Source: Streptomyces erythrochromogenes
GTDB taxonomy: Bacteria > Actinomycetota > Actinomycetes > Streptomycetales > Streptomycetaceae
NCBI RefSeq assembly: GCF_036170895.1
Contig: NZ_CP108036.1
Span: 496,001-560,000, forward strand
DNA length: 64,000 nt
Direction of reading: 5' to 3'
Below the pieces are notes generated by a model. It was given only the letters and a program-made list of their open reading frames with translations. It did not search any database and was not told the origin of the DNA. The translations under genes and the position numbers were made by a program. Below, one piece after another: positions 16,546 through 25,245 of the stretch; the first letter of the stretch is position 1, and each line of letters begins with the position of its first letter.

Positions 16546-17604
16546 ATGACACGTGTTCTGGCAGTGCGCAGCGTGTTCCCGCCCCATCGTCATCCCCAGG
16601 CCGAGATCACGGAGGCGCTCGCCCGCTTCCTGCCGCCCGGCTCCGACACCGCCCTGCTGCGCCGGGTCCACGCCTCGGTGCGCGTGGAGAGCCGTCATCT
16701 CGCGCTCCCGCTGGAGCGCTACGGGCCCGCGAACAACTTCGGCACGACGAACGCCCTCTTCGTGGAGACGGCCCTGGAACTCGGATCCCGGGTGCTCGAA
16801 CTCACCCTCGCCGACGCAGGCCTGACGGCCCCCGAGGTCGATCTGGTCATGTCGACGACCGTGACCGGGCTCGCGACGCCCTCGCTGGAGGCCCGCCTCG
16901 CCTCCCGCGCCGGGCTGCGTCCCGATGTACGGCGGCTGCCGCTCTTCGGTCTCGGGTGTGCCGCGGGGGCCGCCGGGGCGAGCCATCTCCACGACCTGCT
17001 CGCGGGCCGACCGGGCGATGCGGCCCTGCTGCTGTCCACCGAGCTCTGTTCGCTCACCCTCCAGGCCACCGACTCCTCGATGGCGAACCTGGTGGCCGGG
17101 GCCCTCTTCGGCGACGGTGCGGCCGCCCTGGTCGCGGTGGGCCGCGACCATCCCCTGTACGCGACAGGCGCCGGCCCCGAGATCGTCGCCACCCGCAGCC
17201 GCCTCTACCCGGGCACCGAGCGCCTCCTCGGCTGGGACATCGGCCACTGGGGCATGCGCATGGTGCTCGGCCGCGAACTCCCGGATCTGGCCCGGCTGCA
17301 CGTGGCCGAGGAGGTGGAGAGCTTCCTCGCCGCCCACGACCTGAAACCCGCGGACGTCGACGCCTGGATCTGCCATCCCGGCGGCCCGAAGATCCTCGAC
17401 GCGCTCTCGGACGCGCTGGCGCTGCCGGAGTCGGCCTTCGCGGCGAGCCGGCGTTCGCTGGCCGCCGTGGGCAACCTCTCCTCCGCCTCGGTCCTGCACA
17501 TCCTTGAAGGCGTCCGCCGCGCCGGACCGCGGCCCGGTTCCGTCGGGCTGATGCTCGGCTTCGGCCCCGGCTTCGCCTCCGAACTCGTCCTCCTGCGCTG
17601 GTGA
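16546..17604 (+). CDS. srsA: Type III polyketide synthase (alkylresorcinol-synthase-like)
   Basis: 352 aa, a normal length for the chalcone-synthase family. The catalytic triad is visible: Cys138 (LFGLGCAAGAAG), His277 (ICHPGGPK) and Asn310 (AVGNLSSAS). The C-terminal GFGPGFASELVLLRW is the conserved GFGPG loop. Such enzymes extend acyl-CoA starters with malonyl or methylmalonyl units into resorcinols or pyrones. The symbol rests on the gene order PKS, isoprenylcysteine-type methyltransferase, flavoprotein, which matches the srsABC alkylresorcinol cluster of S. griseus. Its stop overlaps the next gene's GTG by four bases. Confidence 0.9.
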   Translation: MTRVLAVRSVFPPHRHPQAEITEALARFLPPGSDTALLRRVHASVRVESRHLALPLERYGPANNFGTTNALFVETALELGSRVLELTLADAGLTAPEVDLVMSTTVTGLATPSLEARLASRAGLRPDVRRLPLFGLGCAAGAAGASHLHDLLAGRPGDAALLLSTELCSLTLQATDSSMANLVAGALFGDGAAALVAVGRDHPLYATGAGPEIVATRSRLYPGTERLLGWDIGHWGMRMVLGRELPDLARLHVAEEVESFLAAHDLKPADVDAWICHPGGPKILDALSDALALPESAFAASRRSLAAVGNLSSASVLHILEGVRRAGPRPGSVGLMLGFGPGFASELVLLRW

Positions 17605-18200
17605 ACTCGGTGAACCCCATGAACTCCCTGACCTCCGCCACCTCCTTGAGCCTGTACCTGTTGCTCATCTGCCTCGTCGCCGCCGAACGGCTCGCCGAGC
17701 TGGTCACCGCCCGCCGCAACACCTCCTGGAGCCTGGAGCGCGGCGGCCGCGAGTACGGCCGCGGCCACTACCCGGCCATGGTCGCCCTGCACGCCGCGCT
17801 GCTGATCGGCTGCGTGGTCGAACCCTGGGCGGCCGGACGGCCGTTCGTCCCCCTGCTCGGCTGGTCGGCCCTCGCCGTCGCCCTCGCCGCCCAGGGCCTG
17901 CGCTGGTGGTGCATCGCCTCGCTCGGCCCGCGCTGGAACACCCGGGTGCTCGTCGTGCCCGGACTGCCGCTGGTGGAGCGGGGCCCGTACCGGGTGCTGC
18001 GCCACCCCAACTACGTGGCGGTGGTCGCGGAAGGAGCCGCACTGCCGCTGGTCCACTCCGCCTGGGTGACCGCGCTCGGCTTCACCGTGCTCAATCTGGT
18101 GCTGCTGCGCGTGCGGATCGGCTGCGAGGACGCCGCCCTGACGGACGGCGGACGGCTGCGGGCGCCCGCCTCCGTCCCATCGGCGGGAGCACCGTCATGA
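17601..18200 (+). CDS. srsB: Isoprenylcysteine carboxyl methyltransferase-like O-methyltransferase
   Basis: 199 aa, four or five membrane helices. The ICMT signature is at the C-terminal side: LVERGPYRVLRHPNYVAVVAEGAALPLV (G-P-Y-x-x-x-R-H-P-x-Y), which binds S-adenosylmethionine. RWWCIASLGPRWNTRVLVVPG precedes it. In type III PKS clusters this family methylates a phenolic hydroxyl of the alkylresorcinol. GTG 17601 overlaps the PKS stop (GTGA); an ATG at 17619 is an alternative. The stop overlaps the flavoprotein start (ATGA), so all three genes are coupled. Confidence 0.88.
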   Translation: MNSVNPMNSLTSATSLSLYLLLICLVAAERLAELVTARRNTSWSLERGGREYGRGHYPAMVALHAALLIGCVVEPWAAGRPFVPLLGWSALAVALAAQGLRWWCIASLGPRWNTRVLVVPGLPLVERGPYRVLRHPNYVAVVAEGAALPLVHSAWVTALGFTVLNLVLLRVRIGCEDAALTDGGRLRAPASVPSAGAPS

Positions 18201-19222
18201 TCGACCTGCTGATCGCGGGCGGCGGTCCGGCCGGGCTGGCCACCGCCATCCACGGCGCCCTCGCCGGCCTGGAGGTCGTGGTCGCGGAACCGCGGCCCAC
18301 CCCCATCGACAAGGCTTGCGGAGAGGGCCTCATGCCCGGGGCGGTACGCCGCCTCGGCGAACTGGGCGTGCCCGTGGCGGGGCAGCCCTTCCGCGGGATC
18401 CGCTACGTCGACGGCGTGAACGGCCTGCGGGCCGAGGGGCTCTTCCGGTCCGGTCCGGGCCTCGGCGCCCGCCGTACGGACCTCCAGGCCGCGCTCGCCG
18501 AACGGGCCGCGCAGCTCGGCGTACAGGTCCTGCCGCAACGCGTCGACCAGGTGCGCCAGGGCGTCGACCACGTCACCGCGGCCGGGCTCACCGCCCGCTA
18601 CCTCGTCGCCGCGGACGGCCTGCACTCCCCCGTCCGGCGCGGGCTGGGCCTGTCGGCTCCGGCCACTCCCCGCCGTCCGGCCCGCTACGGGCTGCGCCGC
18701 CACTTCGCCGTCGAACCGTGGAGCGACCTCGTCGAGGTGCACTGGTCGGCGCGGTGCGAGGCCTACATCACCCCGCTGGCGCCCGACCGGATCGGCGTGG
18801 CGGTCCTGACCACCGACCAGGCGCCCTTCGACGAACAGCTCGCGCGCTTCCCGCACCTGGCGGACCGGCTGACCGGGTACGCCGACACGCCGGTGCGCGG
18901 CGCCGGTCCGCTGCGCCAGGGGGCACGCGTACGCGTCGCGGGGCGGGTGCTGTTCGTGGGCGACGCGGCCGGATACGTGGACGCCCTGACGGGCGAGGGG
19001 CTCACCCTGGCCGTGACGGCCGCGGGCGAACTGGTGCGCTGCGTCAAGGCGGGACGGCCACAGGCCTACGAGCAGGCCTGGCGGGACCTGTCGCGCAGCT
19101 ACCGCGCCCTCACCGAGTCACTGCTGTGGGCCCGGCGGCGGCCGCGCCTCGCACCCCGGATCGTCCCGCTGGCCGCCCGGCTGCCCCGCGTGTTCACGGG
19201 GGCGGTCAACCTCCTCGCCTGA
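18197..19222 (+). CDS. srsC: FAD-dependent oxidoreductase/hydroxylase of the type III PKS cluster
   Basis: 341 aa. N-terminal FAD motif LLIAGGGPAGLATAIHGALAGLEVVVAEP, then KACGEGLMPGAVRRLGELGV. An internal YLVAADGLHSPVRRGLGL is the DG motif, and VLFVGDAAGYVDALTGEGL is the GD motif. The CGEGLMPGA and GYVDALTGEGL segments place it near geranylgeranyl-reductase-like and SrsC-type flavoproteins. SrsC hydroxylates the resorcinol ring to give a quinone/quinol, so a similar step is inferred here. Third gene of the coupled operon, followed by a strong terminator. Confidence 0.87.
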   Translation: MIDLLIAGGGPAGLATAIHGALAGLEVVVAEPRPTPIDKACGEGLMPGAVRRLGELGVPVAGQPFRGIRYVDGVNGLRAEGLFRSGPGLGARRTDLQAALAERAAQLGVQVLPQRVDQVRQGVDHVTAAGLTARYLVAADGLHSPVRRGLGLSAPATPRRPARYGLRRHFAVEPWSDLVEVHWSARCEAYITPLAPDRIGVAVLTTDQAPFDEQLARFPHLADRLTGYADTPVRGAGPLRQGARVRVAGRVLFVGDAAGYVDALTGEGLTLAVTAAGELVRCVKAGRPQAYEQAWRDLSRSYRALTESLLWARRRPRLAPRIVPLAARLPRVFTGAVNLLA

Positions 19223-19236
19223 GGAACGCCCGCGAA

Positions 19237-19277
19237 CGCAGCGGCACCCCGCGCGCGGTGCGCGGGGTGCCGCTGCG
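19237..19277. terminator. Strong hairpin terminator
   Basis: GCAGCGGCACCCCGCGC (19238-19254) pairs perfectly with 19260-19276 around loop GCGGT, extended by one C-G pair on the outside. It sits between the convergent PKS operon and the membrane protein gene. Confidence 0.85.
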
Positions 19278-19294
19278 GCGGTCGCGGCCGCAGG

Positions 19295-20299
19295 TCAGGC
19301 CGAGCTCTCCTGACGGTTCCTCAAGGCCAGGCCGGCGAGGACCGCGCCGGCCGCCGCGCACAGCATGACGGCGGCACCCGCCCAGGCCCGGGAGCCGCCC
19401 ACGGTGCCGGCCAGCGGGTCGAAGGCCAGCGAGCCGCCGAGGACGTGCAGGGCGACCACGCCGACGGCAGTGGCCGCTCCGGCCCGCCACACGGCCGTGG
19501 TGTCGCGCACCGCCACCAGCGCGCCGACGCCCAGGCACACCAGGGTGACCAGGAGGGGCAGGAGGCCGAGGGGGCTCGCGGACGCCAGGGCGGTGAGGTC
19601 CTGCGGCAGGTGGAGGGCTCCGCTGACCAGCAGGGCTATCGCCACGGGCCAGCGCAGGACGTGCCCCAGCGCCGCGGCGCGGGCCGGCTCCCCCACGGGG
19701 GCGGGCCGCCGGGACTTCGCCCGGTAGGGCGCGTCGTTCAGCTCCGTGCACGGGGGCTCGTACGGCTTCTCGCGCGGCTGCTCGTACGCCTGCGGGTGCG
19801 GCTCTGCGGCCGGTGCGCCGGCCTCGGCGGGCCGGGCCCGGCGCTGTGGCTCCGGCTCGCCGGACTCGTCCTTGCCGAGGATGGTCACCAGCAGGGCGAC
19901 GTCCTCGATGGACCGGCCGACGGCGGCGGCGCGCAGCGTGATGTCCGCCTCGCCCACCTCGTGCGGTGCCTCGCCCAGCAGGGTGACCATCCGTTGTACG
20001 TCCTGCACGGGCCGGGTCACGGCGGCCGCGCGCAGCGCCTCCTGTCCCGCGTCGGGCAGCCGGCCGTCCTCCTTGAGGAGGCTCACCAGCGCGGTGACCT
20101 CCTCCACCGGACGGCAGGTGGCGGCCGTCTCCAGGAGGGTGCGCATGCGCAGCGTGTTCGGCGCGTCGGCATCGTCCGGGGTATCGGCAGGGTCCGGGGC
20201 GGCGGGATCGTCCGGGGCCGCGGGGGCGTCGGGGGCGGTGTCGTCGGGGGTCCCGTGGCTGACTTCGTGTTGCGCCGCGAGAGTGATGGGGTCATTCAT
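19295..20299 (-). CDS. Membrane protein with three internal helical repeats
   Basis: 334 aa. An acidic Ala/Pro/Asp-rich start (residues 14-48) is followed by three repeats of about 35 residues: TCRPVEEVTALVSLL (62-75), TRPVQDVQRMVTLL (95-108) and GRSIEDVALLVTIL (128-141). Each follows an (A/L)RAAAV-type helix. A charged linker (about 143-205) then leads to four membrane helices (WPVAIALLVSGALHL, LLPLLVTLVCLGVGALVAV, AATAVGVVALHVLGG, WAGAAVMLCAAAGAVLAGL). The repeats look like a small cytoplasmic helical bundle tied to a membrane domain. I do not recognise the family. ATG 20299 has GGAAAGC-type sequence upstream (AGCTTTCC on the plus strand). Confidence 0.7.
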   Translation of the reverse strand: MNDPITLAAQHEVSHGTPDDTAPDAPAAPDDPAAPDPADTPDDADAPNTLRMRTLLETAATCRPVEEVTALVSLLKEDGRLPDAGQEALRAAAVTRPVQDVQRMVTLLGEAPHEVGEADITLRAAAVGRSIEDVALLVTILGKDESGEPEPQRRARPAEAGAPAAEPHPQAYEQPREKPYEPPCTELNDAPYRAKSRRPAPVGEPARAAALGHVLRWPVAIALLVSGALHLPQDLTALASASPLGLLPLLVTLVCLGVGALVAVRDTTAVWRAGAATAVGVVALHVLGGSLAFDPLAGTVGGSRAWAGAAVMLCAAAGAVLAGLALRNRQESSA

Positions 20300-20466
20300 G
20301 GAAAGCTCCGTTCGCCGACGCGCGGGTCTACGCAATCGCGCGCCGGTCATCGTGCGTCATGGTGAGCGCACGCTTTGTTACATTGAGTGCCACTTCCGCC
20401 CACTGCGCCATTCGGGGCGGGCAAACGGGGGTCCCCGCCCGGGCCCCGAGGGGAAGGGCGAAGGCC

Positions 20467-22077
20467 GTGCCCGACATGCGAGGGGTCCGACGTCGGTGCG
20501 CGCTGCTGCTGCCCGTCGTGCTGCTGCTGGTGGGTGCCGCGGCCGGGCCGGAGGGGCCCGTCGTGGACACCGACCGCGGTCCGGTGCGGGGCCGGACGCA
20601 CGACGCGTACAGCACCTTCGAGGGCATTCCCTTCGCGGCTCCCCCGACCGGTCCGCGGCGCTGGCGGCTGCCCGGGCCGGCGCGCCGGTGGGAGGGCGTT
20701 CGCGACGCCGGCGCGCCCGGTTCCCGCTGTGTGCAGCTGCCCGTGCTCGGGCCCGGCGGGCCGGTCGGCTCCGAGGACTGCCTGTACCTCAACGTGACCG
20801 CCCCGGCGGGCCCGGCGGCCGGGGCGCGGCCGCGGCCGGTCATGGTCTGGTTCCACGGCGGCGGCTTCTTCAGCGGCTCCGGCGACGTCTACCGGCCGGA
20901 CCGGCTTGCCGTCCGGGGCGATGCGGTGGTGGTGACGGCCAACTACCGGCTGGGCGTCTTCGGGCTGTTCGGCCACCCGGAGCTCGGCGGCGCCCCCGGC
21001 TTCGCCCTGGCGGACCAGCGGGCGGCGCTGCGCTGGGTGCGGACGAACGCGGAGCGGTTCGGCGGGGACCCGGACAACGTCACCGTCTTCGGTGAGTCGG
21101 CGGGTGCCCTGAGCGTCTGCGCGCACCTCACCTCGCCGGCCTCGGCGGGCCTGTTCCACAAGGCGATCGTGCAGAGCGGCTCGTGCTCGACCACGACGCC
21201 GCCGTCGGCGCTGCTGCCGGGCCTCGGTACGTACGAGCCCTTCGTGCCCGCGCGGCGCACGGCCGAGGAGGGCGCCCTGGCGGCGGCGCGGCTCGGCTGC
21301 GACCGGCCCTCGGGCGTGCTGGACTGCCTGCGCGCGCTGGACGCCCGTGCCCTCGCGACCCCCGACCTGATGCAGCGGTTCTCCCTCGTCCCGTACGGCG
21401 GCAGCGCCCTGCCGACGGAACCGCGGCGGGCGTTGCAGGCCGGACGGTTCCACCGGGTGCCGGTGCTGCAGGGAACCACCCGGGACGAGATCCGGCTCTT
21501 CCTCGCACAGACCCTCGCGGCCCACCCGATCGGCGACGAGAACGCCTACCGGGCCCGCATGGAGCGGTCCTTCGGCGTCGGGACGGCCCGTGTCGTGGAG
21601 GCCGCGTACCCCGTGTCGGCGTACCCGACCCCGGCGATCGCCTGGGCGACCCTGCTCACCGACGCGTCGTTCATCTGCCCGACGCTGCGGGACGGCGCGG
21701 CGCTGGGGCGGCACGTGCCGACGTACGGCTACCGGTTCAGCGACCGTGGCGCACCCGACTTCACCGGCCTGCCGCCGGTGCCCGAGCTGCCGCTCGGAGC
21801 GGCCCACGGCTTCGAACTGCCCTACCTGTTCACGATCACCCCGCTGGCGGAGGCGCAGCAGCGGCTCGCGGACCGTATGACCGGCTACTGGACCGCCTTC
21901 GCGCGGACCGGCGTGCCGGCGGCGCCCGGTGCCCCGCAGTGGCCGCGGCCGGGGGCGCCGGGGCGGGTGCTGTCGCTGGCTCCGGGCGCGGACGGGATCC
22001 GGACGGTGGACGGACGGGCCGAACACCACTGCGCGCTCTGGGACGAGCGGTGGCCCGGGGTCACCACTGCTCGGTGA
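20467..22077 (+). CDS. Secreted type-B carboxylesterase
   Basis: 536 aa from GTG 20467. A signal peptide follows (RRRCALLLPVVLLLVGAAAG). Oxyanion motif WFHGGGFFSGSG, nucleophile elbow FGESAGALSVCAH, and catalytic His region GAAHGFELPYLF are typical of the carboxylesterase/para-nitrobenzyl-esterase family. SEDCLYLNV is the type-B signature 2. It probably hydrolyses extracellular ester substrates. The GTG was chosen because GGGAAGGG lies upstream and because the N-terminal region then starts just before the signal peptide; ATG 20476 is an alternative. Its last 17 bases overlap the convergent lipoprotein gene. Confidence 0.9.
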   Translation: MPDMRGVRRRCALLLPVVLLLVGAAAGPEGPVVDTDRGPVRGRTHDAYSTFEGIPFAAPPTGPRRWRLPGPARRWEGVRDAGAPGSRCVQLPVLGPGGPVGSEDCLYLNVTAPAGPAAGARPRPVMVWFHGGGFFSGSGDVYRPDRLAVRGDAVVVTANYRLGVFGLFGHPELGGAPGFALADQRAALRWVRTNAERFGGDPDNVTVFGESAGALSVCAHLTSPASAGLFHKAIVQSGSCSTTTPPSALLPGLGTYEPFVPARRTAEEGALAAARLGCDRPSGVLDCLRALDARALATPDLMQRFSLVPYGGSALPTEPRRALQAGRFHRVPVLQGTTRDEIRLFLAQTLAAHPIGDENAYRARMERSFGVGTARVVEAAYPVSAYPTPAIAWATLLTDASFICPTLRDGAALGRHVPTYGYRFSDRGAPDFTGLPPVPELPLGAAHGFELPYLFTITPLAEAQQRLADRMTGYWTAFARTGVPAAPGAPQWPRPGAPGRVLSLAPGADGIRTVDGRAEHHCALWDERWPGVTTAR

Positions 22078-22792
22078 CGACCTCGTACTCGGCCGTGCGG
22101 AGGGTCAGGGTGCCGTGGTCGCCGTAGACCTCGCGGCGCCATTGGGCGAACACGGCGGCGATCGCCCGGGCGTCCTCCGCGGCGCCCTTGCCGACCTGCC
22201 GGGTGGAGAAGGTGATCCGTGCCTCGCCGACCGAGCGCACCTTGCGGACGCGGGTCTGCGTGACGGACACGTCTTCGTCCCGGGCGGCGCGGTGCCCCCG
22301 GTGGTAGGCCTTGAAGTCGCGGGTCATGTCGAACCAGTCGGCCGGACCGCAGGGGCCGCCGCCGTTGGCCATCTCCCCGTCGGTGGGCGGGCCCGCATAG
22401 GCACCCGTCTCCTGGTCCGTCGGCGGGCCGGCCGGGGCGCCGGTGTCCTCGTCCGTGGGCGGGCCTGCGTAGGCGCCGGTGTCCTCGTCCGTGGGCGGGC
22501 CTGCGTAGGCGCCGGTGTCCTCGTCCGTGGGCGGGCCCGCGTAGCTGGCGGTCTCCTCGTCGGTCGGCGGTCCGGCCGGGGCGCCGGTGTCCTCGTCGGT
22601 CGGCGGTCCGGCGTACCCGCCCGGATCCTCGTCCGTGGTCACGTCCAGGTCGCAGTCGGCCGGCGCGAGCGTGGGTACCCCGGCCGGCGGCGCGGCCTGC
22701 CCCGCCCGCGTGGTCCCGCACCCCGCGAGGACGGCGCACAGGAGCCCCGCCACCACCACGCGCCCGGTCACGGACACCGCGTTCTTCGCCAT
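22061..22792 (-). CDS. Repeat-containing lipoprotein
   Basis: 243 aa. Lipoprotein signal VVVAGLLCAVLAGC with Cys25 in a good lipobox (LAGC). Residues 60-143 are seven tandem 12-residue units of the form AGPPTDEDTGAY, starting at 61, 73, 85, 97, 109, 121 and 133. The C-terminal 95 residues form a folded domain (WFDMTRDFKAYHRGHRAARDEDVSV...RITFSTRQVGKGAAEDARAIAAVFAQWRREVYGDHGTLTLRT) that I do not recognise. The repeat is acidic and Pro/Gly-rich and probably a flexible stalk holding the domain off the membrane. Convergent with the esterase. Confidence 0.75.
   Translation of the reverse strand: MAKNAVSVTGRVVVAGLLCAVLAGCGTTRAGQAAPPAGVPTLAPADCDLDVTTDEDPGGYAGPPTDEDTGAPAGPPTDEETASYAGPPTDEDTGAYAGPPTDEDTGAYAGPPTDEDTGAPAGPPTDQETGAYAGPPTDGEMANGGGPCGPADWFDMTRDFKAYHRGHRAARDEDVSVTQTRVRKVRSVGEARITFSTRQVGKGAAEDARAIAAVFAQWRREVYGDHGTLTLRTAEYEVVTEQW
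22364..22615 (-). repeat. Seven tandem 36-bp units in a lipoprotein gene
   Basis: The 12-residue AGPPTD(E/Q/G)(D/E) unit is repeated seven times without spacers. Central units are almost identical in DNA, outer units more diverged, as expected for expansion by slippage. This is coding repeat, not a CRISPR array. Confidence 0.9.
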
Positions 22793-22886
22793 GGTCGTCC
22801 CCCCTTCGGCCGTCAAGAGGCGCTCACGGGGGCGGTGGTTCCATCCGGCCCTCAGCCGCCCCATCGGGGAGGGCTACCGTGAGGTC

Positions 22887-23366
22887 ATGACCAGCTCAAC
22901 GGCCCTTCCGCTCCTCTACCTCGATGTCGACGGCCCGCTCATCCCCTTCGGGGCGGGCCCGTACCCGGCCGGGGACGGCCCCCACCCCCTGCTGGCCCGC
23001 ATCGACCCCGCGCTCGGGCCGCTGCTGGCGGGGCTGCCGTGCGAACTGTGGTGGGCCACGACGTGGATGGCGGAGGCCAACGAGTGCGTGGCGCCCCGGC
23101 TGGGACTGTCGGATCTGCCCGTGGTGGCCTGGCCGGAGCCCTCCGACGAGGACGGGCGGGGCGGCGTCCACTGGAAGACCCCCGCGCTGCTCGACCACGC
23201 GGCCGGACGGCCCTTCGTGTGGATCGACGACGAGATCACCGACGCCGACCGGGCCCGGGTGGCCGATCGCCATCCGGGCCCGGCCCTGTTGCACCGCGTC
23301 GATCCGGGCCGGGGCCTGACCGCCGGGGACTTCACGGTGCTGCGGACGTGGCTCCGCTCGGTGTAG
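22887..23366 (+). CDS. HAD-like hydrolase-domain protein
   Basis: 159 aa. The N-terminus LLYLDVDGPLIPF has the DxD nucleophile motif of haloacid dehalogenase-like phosphatases. WWATTWMAEANE is the motif II region (Thr after a hydrophobic strand) and PFVWIDDEITDADR holds the acidic motif IV. It has no large cap domain. Such compact proteins occur widely in Streptomyces, with no known substrate. The 3' end overlaps the convergent SWIM gene by 35 bases. Confidence 0.8.
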   Translation: MTSSTALPLLYLDVDGPLIPFGAGPYPAGDGPHPLLARIDPALGPLLAGLPCELWWATTWMAEANECVAPRLGLSDLPVVAWPEPSDEDGRGGVHWKTPALLDHAAGRPFVWIDDEITDADRARVADRHPGPALLHRVDPGRGLTAGDFTVLRTWLRSV

Positions 23367-25245
23367 CCGTCCACGACGCGGCGACCAGGGAGCGTTCCGC
23401 CCCCGCCAGGTGGGTGGCCACGGCCAGCCAGGCCCAGGCGTAGCCGTCGGGCGAGGGGTCGGCGAGCCTGCCGAAGGCGTCGCGCGGGCGCCGGTCGGCC
23501 TCGGCCGCGAGGGCGGTGGCCAGGTCCGCCGCGCCGGTGAGCCCGGCCCGGCGCAGCGGACCGTACGCGGCCAGGGGCGCCGTACCGCGGGCCGCCTCGG
23601 CGACCGCGCGGCGGCCGCCGGCGACCCCGGTCTCGAGGAGCCGTCGCACCCGCCACAGCGGGGAGTCGGCCAGCGGGTCCGGGGCCTCGGACGCCGGTAC
23701 GGCTCCGGGCTCGGGCGCCGGCACGGCGGTGTCCGGCGGCGGGAAGTGCTCGCCCTGGAGGCGCTCGTAGCCGAGGTCGGCTCGGCCCAGCCATTCCTCG
23801 GGCAGCCTCAGCGTGTACGGCTCGCCGGGCACCGGGCCGACGGCCACCGGGCGAAGGGTGGCGGCGCGGTCGAGATCGGGGCGGCCGAGGACGCGCAGCC
23901 GGAGTCCGGGGTACGAGGCGATGCGCCGCAGGTTCTCGGTGTGCGGCAGCTCCGGGTGCGGGTGTGCGGGCAGCAGCCTCAGCATCGGTGCGTGCGGTCG
24001 GGCCTCGCGGACGAGGAGGTGGTCGCCGGCCGGTCCGACGACCACGACGTCGCAGCCGATGAGGGTGGTTTCCGTGTCGGCGGCGTCGGCCGGGTCCGCC
24101 AGCAGCGCGGCGACGGCCTCCGCCGCGGGCCGGGCGAACAGCGGGGCGGCGGGCCCGTCGGTCCACGGGGCGCCGGGCAGCGGGGTCGCCTTGACGCCGC
24201 GTCCGGCGCCGAGCCGGCCCTCCGCCGAGACCGTCGCGCCGACGATGCGCAGGCCGCCCCGGGCGAGGCCGGCGTGGTCGAGGGTGGCGCCGCCGAGGGC
24301 GACGGAGGCCCGTCCGGCCCCGCGGGCGCGGGCCAGGCCTCCCGGGCGGACGTCCGAGATGGAGTAGCGGGAGCCGTCCGGTGCCAGCAGGTGGGTGACG
24401 ACCCCGCCGTAGCCGGTGGCCGACAGCACGGGCTCGCGGCACAGGCCGTGCACCTGGAGGCTGCCGCCCGCCGTGTAGGCGCGCCGGGAGGTGCCGGTCA
24501 GTGCCGGGCCGGCCGCGCCGGAGGCCAGTACTCCGGCGGTGTGCAGGAGTTCGCGGAAGGATCCGGTGAGGTCGCCCAGGCGGTGGGCGGTGCGGCGTTC
24601 GCGGGCCGCGCGCAGGCCCCGTACGACCCGTAGGGCGGCCGCTTCGGCGCGGGGCAGCCCGGCGAGGCGGGCGGTGTGCGCTGCGCGCAGCAGCTCGGCC
24701 TGGACGACGGCGCCGCCGGCCGTGACGCCGGCTGCGAGGGCTTCGGCCGCGGCGTGCCAGAGCGCGGCGGCGGCGCCGAGCTGGGCCGCGGTGAGGGCCG
24801 GAGCGGGCTCCGCGGGATCTGCGGGCTCTGCCGCCCCTGCCGATGCGGCTTCGGCGGATGCCACTTCGGCCGATCCGGCGGACTCGGCCGGTTCGGCTGA
24901 CGTCGTCCGCTCCGTTCCGGCGGTCACGGCCGGCTCGGGCTCCGGCGGGGCGGTGTCCGCGAGCGGGGCGGCGCCCAGCGCCGCGGCCCGGTGCAGGCAC
25001 CGGGGTGCCAGCAGGCAGGTACAGATGGCCTGCCCCGCCTCGGTGACCGTCCCCGCCGGGCCGGGCCGCAGGGTGACGAGGGCGTCCTCGCCGAACCGGA
25101 AGGTGACACTTCCGTCGGCCTCGCGGACGGCGGCTGCCGCGCAGCCGGCGGTGGCGTCGTCCAGCTTCTTGCGCAGCCGCGCGGTGAGGTTCTCGACCGC
25201 CTCGGCGAGCACCTCGGGTGCGACGGGCGGCAGTTCGGTGCTCAA
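23332..25245 (-). CDS. SWIM zinc-finger protein (YehQ-like)
   Basis: 637 aa. A SWIM motif (CxCxnCxH) is at about residues 75-85: ICTCLLAPRCLHR. A variable Ala/Glu/Ser-rich linker follows, then about 450 residues with several beta-strand segments (SGGV-type VVTHLLAPDGSRYSISDV, LIGCDVVVVGPAGDHLLV, LRLLPAHPHPE). SWIM modules bind DNA or proteins. TTG start at 25245 overlaps the upstream stop as TTGA, with GGAGGG seven bases before it. Last gene of the five-gene array. E. coli YehQ is a SWIM protein beside the same partners. Confidence 0.85.
   Translation of the reverse strand: MSTELPPVAPEVLAEAVENLTARLRKKLDDATAGCAAAAVREADGSVTFRFGEDALVTLRPGPAGTVTEAGQAICTCLLAPRCLHRAAALGAAPLADTAPPEPEPAVTAGTERTTSAEPAESAGSAEVASAEAASAGAAEPADPAEPAPALTAAQLGAAAALWHAAAEALAAGVTAGGAVVQAELLRAAHTARLAGLPRAEAAALRVVRGLRAARERRTAHRLGDLTGSFRELLHTAGVLASGAAGPALTGTSRRAYTAGGSLQVHGLCREPVLSATGYGGVVTHLLAPDGSRYSISDVRPGGLARARGAGRASVALGGATLDHAGLARGGLRIVGATVSAEGRLGAGRGVKATPLPGAPWTDGPAAPLFARPAAEAVAALLADPADAADTETTLIGCDVVVVGPAGDHLLVREARPHAPMLRLLPAHPHPELPHTENLRRIASYPGLRLRVLGRPDLDRAATLRPVAVGPVPGEPYTLRLPEEWLGRADLGYERLQGEHFPPPDTAVPAPEPGAVPASEAPDPLADSPLWRVRRLLETGVAGGRRAVAEAARGTAPLAAYGPLRRAGLTGAADLATALAAEADRRPRDAFGRLADPSPDGYAWAWLAVATHLAGAERSLVAASWTATPSGATSAAP

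Noticed and set aside
22364..22615. Regular 36-bp repeats that resemble a CRISPR array
   Set aside because: There are no spacers, the units are in frame and encode a regular peptide, and no cas genes are present.
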